In this document: piece after piece, positions 8,340-17,214 of the stretch
Layout of the letters: every line of letters begins with the position of its first letter
Numbering within the stretch: position 1 is the first letter of the stretch
DNA from: Planctomycetota bacterium
GTDB taxonomy: Bacteria; Planctomycetota; UBA1135; JADKAF01
Assembly (NCBI GenBank): GCA_016793245.1
Contig: JAEUHW010000384.1
Coordinates: forward strand, 1 to 45,904
Direction of reading: 5' to 3'
Length of the DNA stretch: 45,904 nt
Position numbers and translations under genes: made by a program
Notes under the pieces: generated by a model
Told to the model about the DNA's origin: nothing
Database searches by the model: none
Seen by the model: only the letters and a program-made list of their open reading frames with translations

Positions 8340-9542
8340 TCATCCCACCCGCACGACGAGCGCCATCGCGGTGTCGCCGGCGGCGCAGCCGGCAAAGAGC
8401 CCGTAGCCTCCGCCCTTCATCACGAGCTCCTCGACGAGCTCGATCGTCGCGCGGAGCCCCGTCGGCCCCTGCGGGTGGCCGTAGATGAGCGGCGAGCCGA
8501 AGCGATTGAACTTATCGAAGTCGAGGCCGAGCTCGCGCGCGAAGTAGACGTCGTTCACGGCGAAGGGGTTGTGCGTCTTGATCGCCGCGACGTCGCGGAT
8601 GCCGATGCCGGCGTGCTTCAAGGCCGCCTGCGCCGCGGGCACGACGGCCATCGCCATGAAGCCCTTCTTCGCGCGGGCGGAGCCGCCGGAGACGAGGCGC
8701 ACGCTGACCTTCGGGTCCTTCGCGAGCTCCTGCGCGCGCTCGCGATCGCAGACGAGCGCGCCGGCGTTGCCGTCGGCGGGATGCGTCTGGCAGCCGAAGG
8801 TCACCGTGCCGTTCGGCATCACGGGCTTCAGCTTCGCGAGCCCTTCCTTGGTCGTCGGATGGAGACCTTCGTCGCCCTCCAGCGTCGCGAGCTGCTTCCG
8901 TCCGCTCGCATCGAAGATCGGCAGCGGGCCGACCATGTAGCGCTTCTGGAACGCGCGCTCGTTCGCGAGCGCCTCCTGGTACTGCGCGACGCGGATCAGC
9001 GTCAGCTCCTCTTGCGCTGCGCGATCGATGCCGGCCTCGCGGGCGACGTTCTCGGCGGTCTCGATCATCGCGTTCAGCGCGTGCGGGTCGCGCTGGAAGT
9101 TGTCGACGACCCAGTCCTCGTGCTCGCCGGTGCCGCCCATCCCCTGCGGGTTCGGGTAGTAGAGGTGCGGACCGTTGCTGCAGCGATCGGCCGCGAGCGC
9201 GAGCACGGTGCGCGCGCCGCCGCTCTCGACCTCGAGCGCCGCGGAGACCAACACGCGCGCCGAGGTCGCGCAGGCTTGGTTCAACTGCGGCCCGGTGATG
9301 CCCGGAGCGCCGAGCAGCGCCGCCATCCACGGCGCGCCGTAGAAGGAGCTCTTCTGCGGCACGGTCATGCCGAGGTGCAGCGCCTCCAGCTTCGCGGGCT
9401 CGAAGCCGCGGCTCTCGAACGCCTTCTGCGCGACCTGCGCGGCGAAGCGCATGGAGTGGAGGTGCGCGATCGAGCCCTGCCAGCGGACGAAGGGCGAGGA
9501 CCAGGCGAGACCGTAGGGCAGGTAGCTCTTCTCGAAGTGCAT
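8340..9542 (-). CDS. Thiolase family protein (acetyl-CoA acetyltransferase-like)
   Basis: 400 residues, the normal thiolase length. The nucleophilic cysteine is C91 in LNQACATSAR. The catalytic histidines are H324 (IKTHNPFAVND) and H356 (YGHPQGPTG, the GHPxGxSG motif with Thr). C386 in LFAGCAAGD occupies the position of the second catalytic cysteine, although the usual CxGGG is changed to CAAGD. The enzyme would condense or cleave acyl-CoA in fatty-acid or polyketide-like metabolism. It stands alone, convergent with adk, with no beta-oxidation partners nearby. A perfect inverted repeat lies 12 nt before the start codon and could control it. Exact substrate cannot be deduced. Confidence 0.88.
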   Translation of the reverse strand: MHFEKSYLPYGLAWSSPFVRWQGSIAHLHSMRFAAQVAQKAFESRGFEPAKLEALHLGMTVPQKSSFYGAPWMAALLGAPGITGPQLNQACATSARVLVSAALEVESGGARTVLALAADRCSNGPHLYYPNPQGMGGTGEHEDWVVDNFQRDPHALNAMIETAENVAREAGIDRAAQEELTLIRVAQYQEALANERAFQKRYMVGPLPIFDASGRKQLATLEGDEGLHPTTKEGLAKLKPVMPNGTVTFGCQTHPADGNAGALVCDRERAQELAKDPKVSVRLVSGGSARAKKGFMAMAVVPAAQAALKHAGIGIRDVAAIKTHNPFAVNDVYFARELGLDFDKFNRFGSPLIYGHPQGPTGLRATIELVEELVMKGGGYGLFAGCAAGDTAMALVVRVG

Positions 9543-9553
9543 GGGCGATGAAT

Positions 9554-9580
9554 CCGCAAAGTGGGCCGGCTACTTTGCGG
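9554..9580. promoter_or_regulatory. Perfect dyad in the thiolase leader
   Basis: A 9-bp inverted repeat, CCGCAAAGT / ACTTTGCGG, with a 9-bp spacer begins 12 nt upstream of the thiolase start codon. It could be a repressor operator (dyad with about two helical turns overall) or a leader-RNA hairpin close to the ribosome-binding region. Its AT-rich centres stand out in GC-rich surroundings. Confidence 0.4.
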
Positions 9581-9722
9581 GAACGCGCCCGGCCTTTCCA
9601 GGCCTCCGGCGGGTCCTCTGCGTCGCATCCTCGGCGCTTTCGCGCGCGCCGCAACGGAGGGCCGCGCTGTTCGGGATTCCTCGGCAGCGCAATCCCGGCT
9701 GCTCGCTTGGAGACCGCGCCCC

Positions 9723-9914
9723 ATGGATCACCGACAGCTCCTGGTGCGCATCCGCATCGGTCCCGCGGTCTACGGTGGGAAGCCCTGGTTCCGCGGACAT
9801 CGCCTCTGGGTGTCGCTCATCCTCGATAACCTGTACGACGGGCTATCGATCGAGGAGATCCTCGCCGAGGTTCCTCAGCTCAGCCTCGGGGATCTGCGCG
9901 CCTGCATGACCTAA
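9723..9914 (+). CDS. DUF433 antitoxin-like protein, prematurely stopped
   Basis: 63 residues. DUF433 proteins are small helix-turn-helix antitoxins that usually precede a DUF5615 PIN-like toxin. The core is clear: GPAVYGGKPWFRGHRLWVS followed by LILDNLYDGLSIEEILAEVPQLSLGDLRACM. The frame then meets TAA at 9912. Read through that stop, it continues ASEMTRERTIHIA to TGA at 9954–9956, restoring the YASEM-type ending and the usual ~77-residue length; one TAC to TAA change would explain the break. The toxin that should follow is also damaged (9961–10137), so this looks like a dead module. Some function of the shortened protein cannot be excluded. Confidence 0.75.
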   Translation: MDHRQLLVRIRIGPAVYGGKPWFRGHRLWVSLILDNLYDGLSIEEILAEVPQLSLGDLRACMT

Positions 9915-9960
9915 GCCTCGGAGATGACGCGCGAACGCACCATCCACATCGCGTGACGCC

Positions 9961-10137
9961 AGGCGATGGAAGCTCGACGAGAACCTCGGCGCACGCGGGG
10001 CGGGCCTGCCGCGGAATGCGGGTCACGAGGTCGCGACAGAGCACTCCGCACGAGACAGCTCGCAGCGAGACTGCGTCCGTAGCGCAAGCCTAGTCACCGT
10101 TGCGCAAGGTCTGTCGGAGATGGAACGGACCAAGTGA
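9961..10137 (+). pseudogene. Degenerate DUF5615 (PIN-like) toxin remnant
   Basis: Translation from 9961 begins R-RWKLDENLGARGAGL, then NAGHEVATE, then DCVRSASLVTV, and stops at 10135–10137 after 58 codons. DUF5615 toxins typically begin MRWKLDENLG, continue AGHEVATV and reach CLVTLDLDF; intact members are roughly 110–130 residues. Here the start codon position reads AGG instead of ATG, the catalytic LDLDF stretch has become VAQGL, and the C-terminal half is missing. The remnant begins 4 nt after the original stop of the DUF433 frame, the normal antitoxin–toxin spacing. The family match is by eye from remembered consensus. Confidence 0.6.
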
Positions 10138-10154
10138 GGGCCCAGCCCCATCCA

Positions 10155-10982
10155 CTACGGAAAGGCCAGCGTGCTCGATCCGCGATCGAGGTAGAGGGGC
10201 CCCTGCGTCAGTAGTTCAGACCGAATCTGCTTCATCTCGGCCAGGACTGCCGGACTCTTCTTCGCCTCCTTCAGCTCCATCAGTCGCGCAGAAAGCCGGT
10301 CATGGGCCTCGATTCTGCTCCTGCGCTCCGCTTCGGGCGCCGCATTGAATCGCCCCGCCCTTTGCCTCCAGTACGCGTCGTAGGCATTGCGATAGCGAAT
10401 CGTTGCGCCCTGGAGCGACTTCGACTCGATCGGGACAACCACGGCGAGTCCGACCTGTTTCCCATCGATCGAGCCTGCCGAACTGCGAGTGATGGGCTCG
10501 CAGTCACTCGGACAAGCAGGGGCGGAACCGTCGAAGGTGGCGTAGTCTCCACGCCGAAGCATCGCGATGGCCTCCATGCGCTTGCCGATCCTCCAGAGCA
10601 GCTGAGCTTCGTGGAGCTCCTTCTCCAGCGGATCGCTCGGCGCCTCGCCCCCCGCCAACTCCGCCTGCACTCTCGCCAGCACCTTCTCCCAGTCCTCGAT
10701 GACGACCGCCAACTCTCCTTCCGAGAGCTTCCCGAGCGATCGAACCGCAGGCCTCGGCCTCCCCACCTCTTCAGGCTCTTGCGCAGACGCTGGCGGCTGG
10801 ACTCGCTCGATCGCAGAACCATCGCCTGCTGAGTCGTCAGGACCACCGAGCGAAACGGACGGAGCACGCAATCCCGAGACCGTATGGCTGGAGCGCCCAG
10901 ACAGAACCAGGAGAGCGATCACCAGCGCGATCGAGCCAGCTCCGGCGGCCACTCCAACCAGGAATCGCGAAGACGTGTTCAT
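10155..10982 (-). CDS. Membrane-anchored hypothetical protein
   Basis: 275 residues. A single hydrophobic segment at about residues 7–29 (FLVGVAAGAGSIALVIALLVL) near the N-terminus would anchor it with the rest outside the cytoplasm. A Pro/Ser-rich linker follows, then a charged helical region (GELAVVIEDWEKVLARVQAEL), a CPSDC cysteine pair near residue 155, and a C-terminal helical segment rich in Arg/Glu/Lys. No family recognised. The Shine-Dalgarno is weak. It lies 119 bp downstream of the LamG gene on the same strand. Its base composition appears a little less GC-extreme than its neighbours (visual impression, not calculated). Confidence 0.7.
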   Translation of the reverse strand: MNTSSRFLVGVAAGAGSIALVIALLVLSGRSSHTVSGLRAPSVSLGGPDDSAGDGSAIERVQPPASAQEPEEVGRPRPAVRSLGKLSEGELAVVIEDWEKVLARVQAELAGGEAPSDPLEKELHEAQLLWRIGKRMEAIAMLRRGDYATFDGSAPACPSDCEPITRSSAGSIDGKQVGLAVVVPIESKSLQGATIRYRNAYDAYWRQRAGRFNAAPEAERRSRIEAHDRLSARLMELKEAKKSPAVLAEMKQIRSELLTQGPLYLDRGSSTLAFP

Positions 10983-11101
10983 GCTTTGTGTCCCGTTCCA
11001 CTTGCCAACGCGCGGCAGACCCTCGAGCTACCGCGCGTTCTCTCCGATCCGCCCGTGCGCTCTCGGCACGAGCGAATCCCTCACAGCTCCGCGATCTCAG
11101 C

Positions 11102-12265
11102 TCACGGCAGGATCACCAACGTCAGCGCCTGCGTCACGTAGATCGCGTTCGTGCAGCTCGCGTTCACGAAGATCATCTGCGCCGCGACGGGCGCCAGCGC
11201 GAGGCGCGGGTCGTTGGGGATCGGCGCCGCGGTGCGCGCGGTGCCGAGCACATCCGGAACGCCGACCGGCAACGTGAAGTACGCCGGGCTCGTGAAGTCG
11301 ACCCAGAGGTCGATGCCGAGGATCGGGAAGGGCGCCGGAAGCGCGTTGGGCGCGATCAGCGCGACGCCCGAGGAGCCCGTGCGCACGCGCGTCGCGGCGA
11401 AGGCGAACGCGGGCGTGTTCACACGAGCGAGGGCAGCGACGTGGAGCACGGAGGCGAGGCCGGCGCAGCCGGCGCTCGAGCTGCCCACCGCGGCGATGCC
11501 CGTCGCGGGGATCGAGGTGAGATTGAGGGCGTTGGGAGCGAAGACGGGCGCGTTCACCAGCGTGGCGTGGTTGGTGCCCGAGCTGTCGCTGCCGTTGCCG
11601 TTCAGGTTCCAGGTCGAGCAGCCGCTCGGCAGACCGGCGATCTCGAGCGGGCGCGAGGAGGCGATCTCGGTCGCGGTACGCGCGAAGGGCCAGATGCGGA
11701 GCTCGTCGATCTCGCCGTTCCACATCTCGCCGGCGGCGATCGACAGGTCGCCGTTGCCGATGCGGAGCGGACCCGTGGCGCTGACGAGGTTCCCGGACGC
11801 CGCGGCGGTCGCGACCTGCACGCCGTCGAGGTAGAGCTTCACGCTGGCGCCATCGAAGGTGCCGGCGATGTGGGTCAGCGTGTTCAGCGCTCCCGCGGTG
11901 AAGGGGTAGTTCGCGCTGAACTGCCCCGTCGTCGTGCGCACCTTGAAGCGCAGCGTCTTCGTGTTGTTGTTCGAGGCATCGACGCGGAGAAAGTAGACCT
12001 CCGCGCCCGGCGCGGGCTCGAAGCGCAGCAGCGTCGGCCAACGGAAGACGCCGGTGGGGATCGTCGCGTCGTCGTAGCTCGCCCAGGCTTCGACGGTGAT
12101 GCCCGTCTGGGGATAGAGCGAGGGCGATGCCGGCACGTCGAGGTAGCGGTCGGCGCCGCCGAGCGCGTTCGTCGACTGGAGGCCTTGGTTCTGAGCCAGG
12201 GCGGGAGAGGCGAGGAGGGCAGCGAAGGCGCCGCAGCGCAGCGCGCGAGAGGACAGGAAGGACAT
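11102..12265 (-). CDS. Secreted LamG/concanavalin-like protein
   Basis: 387 residues from the ATG at 12265, with CGGAG about 8 nt upstream; longer upstream frames are not signal-like. Signal peptide residues 1–25 (ending ASPALAQ). Residues ~35–215 form a LamG/concanavalin A-like lectin domain: LYPQTGITVEAWASY, then HIAGTFDGASVKLYLDGVQV, then GEMWNGEIDELRIWPFARTA, the standard strand order. The C-terminal ~150 residues contain the recurring planctomycete module with APIPNDPRLALAPVAAQM. Probably a secreted carbohydrate- or surface-binding protein. Divergent from the M28 peptidase gene across 158 bp. Confidence 0.88.
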   Translation of the reverse strand: MSFLSSRALRCGAFAALLASPALAQNQGLQSTNALGGADRYLDVPASPSLYPQTGITVEAWASYDDATIPTGVFRWPTLLRFEPAPGAEVYFLRVDASNNNTKTLRFKVRTTTGQFSANYPFTAGALNTLTHIAGTFDGASVKLYLDGVQVATAAASGNLVSATGPLRIGNGDLSIAAGEMWNGEIDELRIWPFARTATEIASSRPLEIAGLPSGCSTWNLNGNGSDSSGTNHATLVNAPVFAPNALNLTSIPATGIAAVGSSSAGCAGLASVLHVAALARVNTPAFAFAATRVRTGSSGVALIAPNALPAPFPILGIDLWVDFTSPAYFTLPVGVPDVLGTARTAAPIPNDPRLALAPVAAQMIFVNASCTNAIYVTQALTLVILP

Positions 12266-12423
12266 TGGCGGGCTCCGAAGGGTTCTGGGGCAGCGGCTCG
12301 CCCCAGCATTGGCGCGGACGGCGAGATCGACAAGAGAGGAGCGCTCCCGGGGCTCGCGCGGACGTGTTAGAACGCCGCGCGTCCTTCCGCTCCTCGCTGC
12401 TTCCCGACCTCGGGAGGAACTCG

Positions 12424-14070
12424 ATGATCCGGCGTTCCCTGCGTCTCCTCGGCGGCCTCCTCGCCGCCGCTGCGTGCTTCGAAGCCCCCCTCGCCGCGCA
12501 GCGTCCGCTGGAGGAGTGGATCGATGCCGCCGGTCTCGGCGCGCACCTTCGCTTCCTCGCCTCGGACCTGCTCGAAGGGCGCGGGGTCGGCACGCGCGGC
12601 GACGAGCTCGCGCAGAGCTACCTCGAAGCGCAGTTCCGCGCCGCGGGGCTGGCTCCCGGCGTCGACGGGCAGTCCTACCGACAACCTGTGCCGCTCGTCG
12701 GCCACACGAGCCAAGCGCGCTCGCCGCTCGCGATTCGCAGCGCGGGCAAGCCTCCGCTCGAGCTGCAGTGGCTGCAGGACTTCGTCGCCGGCGTCGACGC
12801 GCCGGTCGCCACAGGTACCTGGAAGGATGCGGAGATCGTCTTCGTGGGCTACGGCATCGAAGCGCCGGAGCAGGGCTGGGACGATTGGAAGGGGGTCGAT
12901 GTCCGCGGCAAGGTGCTGCTGATGCTGAACGACGATCCCGACTGGGATCCCCAGCTCTTCGCCGGCAAGGCGCGCCTCTACTACGGACGCTGGACCTACA
13001 AGTACGAGATCGCCGCGGCGAAGGGCGCGGCAGGCGCCTTGATCGTGCACACGACGCCGTCGGCCGGCTACGGCTGGAACGTCGTGCAGTCGAGCTTCGC
13101 GCGCGAGCGCTTCGATCTCGAAGGCGACGCGGGACCGCGCACGGCGATCCGCGGCTGGGTGAGCGAAGAGGCCGCATCGCGCATCGCGGAGCTCGGCGGA
13201 GCGAAGCTCGCCGACCTCGTCGCCGCGGCGCGCACGAAGGAGTTCCGCCCGCGTCCGCTCGGCGTCACGGCGGCGCTCGAGCTCACGGCCGAGGTGCGCC
13301 CCATCCAATCCTCGAACGTCTGCGCGATCCTGCCGGGCAGCGATCCCTCGCTCGCGAACGAGTGGGTCGTGCTCTCCACGCACTTCGATCACCTCGGTCG
13401 CAACCCGGCGCTCGAAGGCGATCAAATCCACAACGGAGCGGTCGACAACGCTTCCGGTTGTGCAGGGTTGATCACCGTCGCGCGCGCCTTGCAAGCCACG
13501 GGGCTCCGCGCGAAGCGGACGCTCTGCTTCCTCGCGGTCACTGCCGAGGAGTCGGGGCTCCTGGGCTCGCAGCACTTCGCGAGCTCGCCGCCGATCCCGC
13601 GCGAGCGGATCGCCGCGTGCTTGAACATCGACTCGCTCGCGCGCTTCGGCGCCGCGAAGGACGTCGCCGTGATCGGCAAGGGCAAGACCGAGCTCGACGC
13701 GGACGTTGAGGCGATCGCCGCGAGCTTCGGTCGCACCGTGGTCGGCGATCTCGAGCCCGACAAGGGGCGCTTCTATCGCTCGGACCAGTTCTCGTTCGCG
13801 CGCGTCGGGATCCCGGCGATCTACCTCGGCCCCGGCCTCAACTTGATCGGCGAGCCGGAAGGCGAAGGCGCGCGGAAGGTGCAGCGCTGGACGATGCAGC
13901 ATTACCATCAGCCGAGCGACGAGTGGAGCGAGTCGTGGGACCTCTCCGGCGCGGTCTCGGATCTCCGGCTCTTCGCGCGGCTCGTGCTGCGCGTCGGCGA
14001 TCGCGCGCAGGCGCCGCAGTGGGTCGCGGGCGACGAGTTCGAGCGGCTGCGGCCGCGGCGCGCGCAGTGA
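12424..14070 (+). CDS. M28 family zinc aminopeptidase with PA domain, secreted
   Basis: 548 residues from the ATG at 12424, preceded by GGGAGGA at 7 nt. Signal peptide about residues 1–26. A protease-associated (PA) insert spans roughly 130–270 (EIVFVGYGIEAPEQGWDDWKG and KGAAGALIVH). The M28 domain shows its co-catalytic zinc site: H320 (LSTHFDHLG), D341 (NGAVDNASG), E375/E376 (VTAEESG), D403 (NIDS) and H495 (YHQPSDEW). It would release N-terminal residues from peptides outside the cytoplasm. The STT3-like gene follows after 43 bp and the SRPBCC gene after it, all in the same direction, so an operon is possible without an obvious functional link. Confidence 0.93.
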   Translation: MIRRSLRLLGGLLAAAACFEAPLAAQRPLEEWIDAAGLGAHLRFLASDLLEGRGVGTRGDELAQSYLEAQFRAAGLAPGVDGQSYRQPVPLVGHTSQARSPLAIRSAGKPPLELQWLQDFVAGVDAPVATGTWKDAEIVFVGYGIEAPEQGWDDWKGVDVRGKVLLMLNDDPDWDPQLFAGKARLYYGRWTYKYEIAAAKGAAGALIVHTTPSAGYGWNVVQSSFARERFDLEGDAGPRTAIRGWVSEEAASRIAELGGAKLADLVAAARTKEFRPRPLGVTAALELTAEVRPIQSSNVCAILPGSDPSLANEWVVLSTHFDHLGRNPALEGDQIHNGAVDNASGCAGLITVARALQATGLRAKRTLCFLAVTAEESGLLGSQHFASSPPIPRERIAACLNIDSLARFGAAKDVAVIGKGKTELDADVEAIAASFGRTVVGDLEPDKGRFYRSDQFSFARVGIPAIYLGPGLNLIGEPEGEGARKVQRWTMQHYHQPSDEWSESWDLSGAVSDLRLFARLVLRVGDRAQAPQWVAGDEFERLRPRRAQ

Positions 14071-14113
14071 GCTCCGGCGACGCACGAGCCCGCGAGCGAG
14101 AATCACCTCGAGC

Positions 14114-16105
14114 ATGAGCCTGCTCCCTCACGCGCGTCCGCTCTCGCGCGGCAGCTACGCCGCGCTGCTCGCGTTGCTCGGGCTGCTCGCGTTCTTCGCA
14201 CGCGTGCGCGCCGGCGATCACGTCGTCGAGCCGGAGCGCTTCGCGATCTCCGACAACGACACGCTGCGCCGCCTCGCGCGTTTGGAGCTCCTCACCAGCG
14301 GCGAGCACGGCTATCCCTTCGTCGAGCGCGGGGACGGCAGCCCCGACGGCAGCGTGCTGCACTGGACGCTGCCGATGGACGGCGTGCTGCTGCTCTTCGA
14401 TCGCGCGCTGCGCCCGCTCTATCCGCAAGCACGCGCGGGGGAAGCCGGCGCGATCTGGGCCGGACCGATCCTCGGCACGCTGTCCGTGTTGCTCTTCGGC
14501 GCGCTGATCGCGTTCGTGCTAGCACCCACTTCGGCGCTGCTCGCGACCGCGCTCTATGCGTTCGCGAGCACCTCCGTCAGCGTCGGCCCCTTCGGCAACG
14601 GCGACCATCAATCGCTGCAGCATCTCTTCCTCGTCGGCGCGTTGCTCGGCTTCGTGGCGCTGCTCGCGCAGCGCGGCGGACGGCGCGGCGCGTTGGGGGT
14701 TGGGCTCTCCCTCGGGTTCGCGCTCTGGGTCTCCACGGAGAGCCAGGCGATCTTGCTCCTGATGGGAGCGGCGAGCTTCGCGCAGCTATTGCTCGCGCCT
14801 GCGGCGAGCGTCGCCCCGCTCGCGGCGCGCCATCGAACGTGGGCGACCGCGGCGAGCGCCGTCGTCTTCGGCGCGGGCTGGATCGAGCACGGGCAGCCCT
14901 TCGCGTACTCCTGGGATCAGGTCTCGGCCCTGCAGCTCCACGCGCTCGCGATCTTCGCGCTCTTCCTGTCGCTCGCACCCTCCTTCACGGCGCGCTGCCC
15001 CCTGCACGGAAAGAACGCCGCGCGCGCGCTCCTCGCCTCCGCCGCGATCGCGCTGCTGCTCGGCGCCTTGGCCTGGCTCGTACCCGCATGTGGCACCGCG
15101 TTCCGTCGCGAGCTCGCGAGCTTCGAGGCCGCGAATCGCTGGGTGCAGACGATGGTGAGCGAATATCGCCCGCTGCTGCACGCGCACGGCCATTGGTATC
15201 TCGGCGAAGCGCTCGAGCGCTTCACGCCGGCCGTGCTGGCGCTCCCGCTGCTGCTGCTCGCGCTGCTCCGCGCGCCGCTGCTCGGGATCGGCGGCCGCTT
15301 GGCACTCTTCGTCTTCGCGAGCGGCACCTTCGCGCTCGGCTGCTACGAAGTGAAGCTCGCGCACTTCTTCCAGATCCTCTGGCCGCTCGTGCTCGTGGTC
15401 GGCGGAGAGTGGATCCTCTCCCGGCTGCCGCTCCCCGCACGCGGTGCCTGCACACCGGCCCGGATCGGCGCCGCCCTCGCGCTGCTCCTCGTCGCCTGGA
15501 ATGCCTGGCATCTCCCGCGCGGCACGACGCAGCTCAGCACTGCACAGATCGCGCAGCGCGAGCTCATGGACTTCGTGCGCGAGCTGCGCGGGAGCGGACC
15601 GAATCCCGAGCTCCCCGCCGCCGTGCTCGCCCCGTGGTCGCTCGGCGCCCCGCTGCTCTACGAAGCGCGGAAGCCCGTCGTCGCCTCCGGCTATCACCGG
15701 AACCTAGAAGGGATCCACGACGGCATCCGCGCGTTCCTCGCGACCGATGGCGCGGCGATCGAGCCGATCCTCGCGAAGCGCAACGTGCGCTGGCTCATCG
15801 TGCAGCCGAAGCTCGACTTCTTCGCCGAGGTGAACGCCGTGTTGCCGGAGCTCCCCCGCTACGCCAGCGTGCGCGACGTGCGCTTCGGGCCGGGGCGGCT
15901 CCGCACCCTGGACTTCGACCTCGACTGGGATCGCCTCGAGCCGACGATCCTCTTCCGGCTCGGCTTCGCGCCCAAGGTGCAGAGCACCCCCAATGCGCGC
16001 CTCGTCTACGAGAGCCGAGCAGAGCTCAGCATGCCGCCGCCGCTCGGGGTGGCGCCCGCGTTCCGCGTCTTCGAGGTGCGGCTCTCCTCGGAGCTCGGTC
16101 GCTGA
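14114..16105 (+). CDS. STT3-like GT-C membrane glycosyltransferase
   Basis: 663 residues with about 11–13 hydrophobic segments between residues 15 and ~475 and a soluble C-terminal domain after that, the architecture of oligosaccharyltransferase STT3/AglB/PglB. The first extracytoplasmic loop carries SDND (46–49), matching the acidic DxD site, and GNGDHQS (161–167) lies where the second acidic motif occurs. TSGEHGYPFVERGDGSPDGS resembles bacterial and archaeal STT3 relatives. The canonical WWDYG signature was not found in the C-terminal domain, so protein N-glycosylation is not established; transfer of a lipid-linked sugar to another acceptor is equally possible. Located between a secreted peptidase and a SRPBCC protein. 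Confidence 0.72.
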   Translation: MSLLPHARPLSRGSYAALLALLGLLAFFARVRAGDHVVEPERFAISDNDTLRRLARLELLTSGEHGYPFVERGDGSPDGSVLHWTLPMDGVLLLFDRALRPLYPQARAGEAGAIWAGPILGTLSVLLFGALIAFVLAPTSALLATALYAFASTSVSVGPFGNGDHQSLQHLFLVGALLGFVALLAQRGGRRGALGVGLSLGFALWVSTESQAILLLMGAASFAQLLLAPAASVAPLAARHRTWATAASAVVFGAGWIEHGQPFAYSWDQVSALQLHALAIFALFLSLAPSFTARCPLHGKNAARALLASAAIALLLGALAWLVPACGTAFRRELASFEAANRWVQTMVSEYRPLLHAHGHWYLGEALERFTPAVLALPLLLLALLRAPLLGIGGRLALFVFASGTFALGCYEVKLAHFFQILWPLVLVVGGEWILSRLPLPARGACTPARIGAALALLLVAWNAWHLPRGTTQLSTAQIAQRELMDFVRELRGSGPNPELPAAVLAPWSLGAPLLYEARKPVVASGYHRNLEGIHDGIRAFLATDGAAIEPILAKRNVRWLIVQPKLDFFAEVNAVLPELPRYASVRDVRFGPGRLRTLDFDLDWDRLEPTILFRLGFAPKVQSTPNARLVYESRAELSMPPPLGVAPAFRVFEVRLSSELGR

Positions 16106-16121
16106 GCGCGCCCTCCGCCCC

Positions 16122-16616
16122 ATGACCCTCGAACGATTCCGTCACGGCGTCGAGATCGGCGCCGCTCCCGCCGCGATCTGGCCGTTCCTCCTGGAGCCCG
16201 CGCTCGTGCATCGCTGGAGCGAGGGCCGCGCGGTGATCGAGCCGGATCCGCGCTTCCCGGAGGTCGGCTCGTGGGCGGTCGTGCGCGTGCAGGCGGGCGG
16301 GGTCAGCACCTGGCGCGCGCGTGTGGCGGAGCTCGCCCCGCCGCGGCGCTTACGGCTGGAGCTCGAGGGCTTCCAGGGGCTGCAAGGGGTGCGGGCGGAG
16401 CTGGTGCTCGAATTGGAGGAATGGGTCCATACGACCCGGCTCCGCTGGGCCGTCGACCTCCCGCTCCGGGGCTCTTCGCGCCAGCTCACGGCCGCGTTGG
16501 GGGCCCGTCTCGGCGGCCCGTGCAGCCGCCTCCTCGTCCGACGTCTGCTCCGGCGCCTCCGGGACGCCGTCGAAGGGCCGGAGGCTCGAGAACGGCGGCG
16601 GCTCGGCCTCCTCTAG
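16122..16616 (+). CDS. SRPBCC (polyketide cyclase-like) protein
   Basis: 164 residues from the ATG at 16122, 16 bp after the STT3-like stop. The N-terminus FRHGVEIGAAPAAIWPFLLEPALVHRWSEG is the typical opening of the START/Bet v1-like fold, followed by alternating strands including LRLELEGFQGLQGVRAELVLELEE. These proteins bind a hydrophobic ligand in a helix-grip pocket. The C-terminus is strongly basic (LLVRRLLRRLRDAVEG). No catalytic residues can be assigned and the ligand is unknown. Probably co-transcribed with the membrane protein upstream. Confidence 0.7.
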   Translation: MTLERFRHGVEIGAAPAAIWPFLLEPALVHRWSEGRAVIEPDPRFPEVGSWAVVRVQAGGVSTWRARVAELAPPRRLRLELEGFQGLQGVRAELVLELEEWVHTTRLRWAVDLPLRGSSRQLTAALGARLGGPCSRLLVRRLLRRLRDAVEGPEARERRRLGLL

Positions 16617-16757
16617 AGGCCCCGCACGTCGCAGCGGGCGGAACGGGTGCTTTACAGTCCCCCTGCCGGCTGGCATCCTCTTCGGCCCTCCGTTTTCCGG
16701 GGCGCCCCGCGCGGTCCCCGACTTCTCCTCGTTTCCATTCTCCGACAGAGTTTCGCC

Positions 16758-17063
16758 ATGACTCGCGCCTGTGAAGTCTCCGGCCGCGGCACCCAGGTCG
16801 GCGGTTCGATCATCCGCCGCGGTATCGCGAAGAAGAAGGGCGGCATCGGTCTGCGCACGACCGGCCACAGCACGCGCAAGTTCAAGGTGAACGTGCAGGA
16901 CCGCAAGCTGTGGGTCCCCGAGCTGAACACCTTCGTCTCGGTGCGCATCTCCGCCCGCTCCCTCAAGGACTCGGCGCGGAAGGGCGTCCTCAACGTGCTG
17001 GCCGAAGCCGGCATCGTGAAGCGCCCGAAGAACAAGAAGAAGAAGGCCAAGGCGAACGCCTGA
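16758..17063 (+). CDS. rpmB: Ribosomal protein bL28
   Basis: 101 residues from the ATG at 16758; longer in-frame upstream reading is unrelated. Component of the large ribosomal subunit. MTRACEVSGRGTQVGGSI matches the bL28 N-terminus (RvCxvtGK...), and KFKVNVQDRKLWVPELNTF with VRISARSLK matches the core (RFWVxxxxRfVrLRVSaKgLr). The region between is about 10 residues longer than in the E. coli protein, and the end is a Lys-rich tail (KNKKKKAKANA). Stands alone, without rpmG. The 141 bp upstream hold its promoter; no leader structure was recognised. Confidence 0.93.
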   Translation: MTRACEVSGRGTQVGGSIIRRGIAKKKGGIGLRTTGHSTRKFKVNVQDRKLWVPELNTFVSVRISARSLKDSARKGVLNVLAEAGIVKRPKNKKKKAKANA

Positions 17064-17214
17064 GCGAGCACCCCGAAGCCCACGAGCCAGCAGGCCACCG
17101 AGCGGAGACGCGCGGTGGCCTGCGGCGCTTCCGGGCTCGGTGCTTCGCGCCGACCGGCGTGAAGACTTCGCGCAACGCTGGCCGACCTCGCGCACATCGC
17201 GGAGGCTCCACCCC

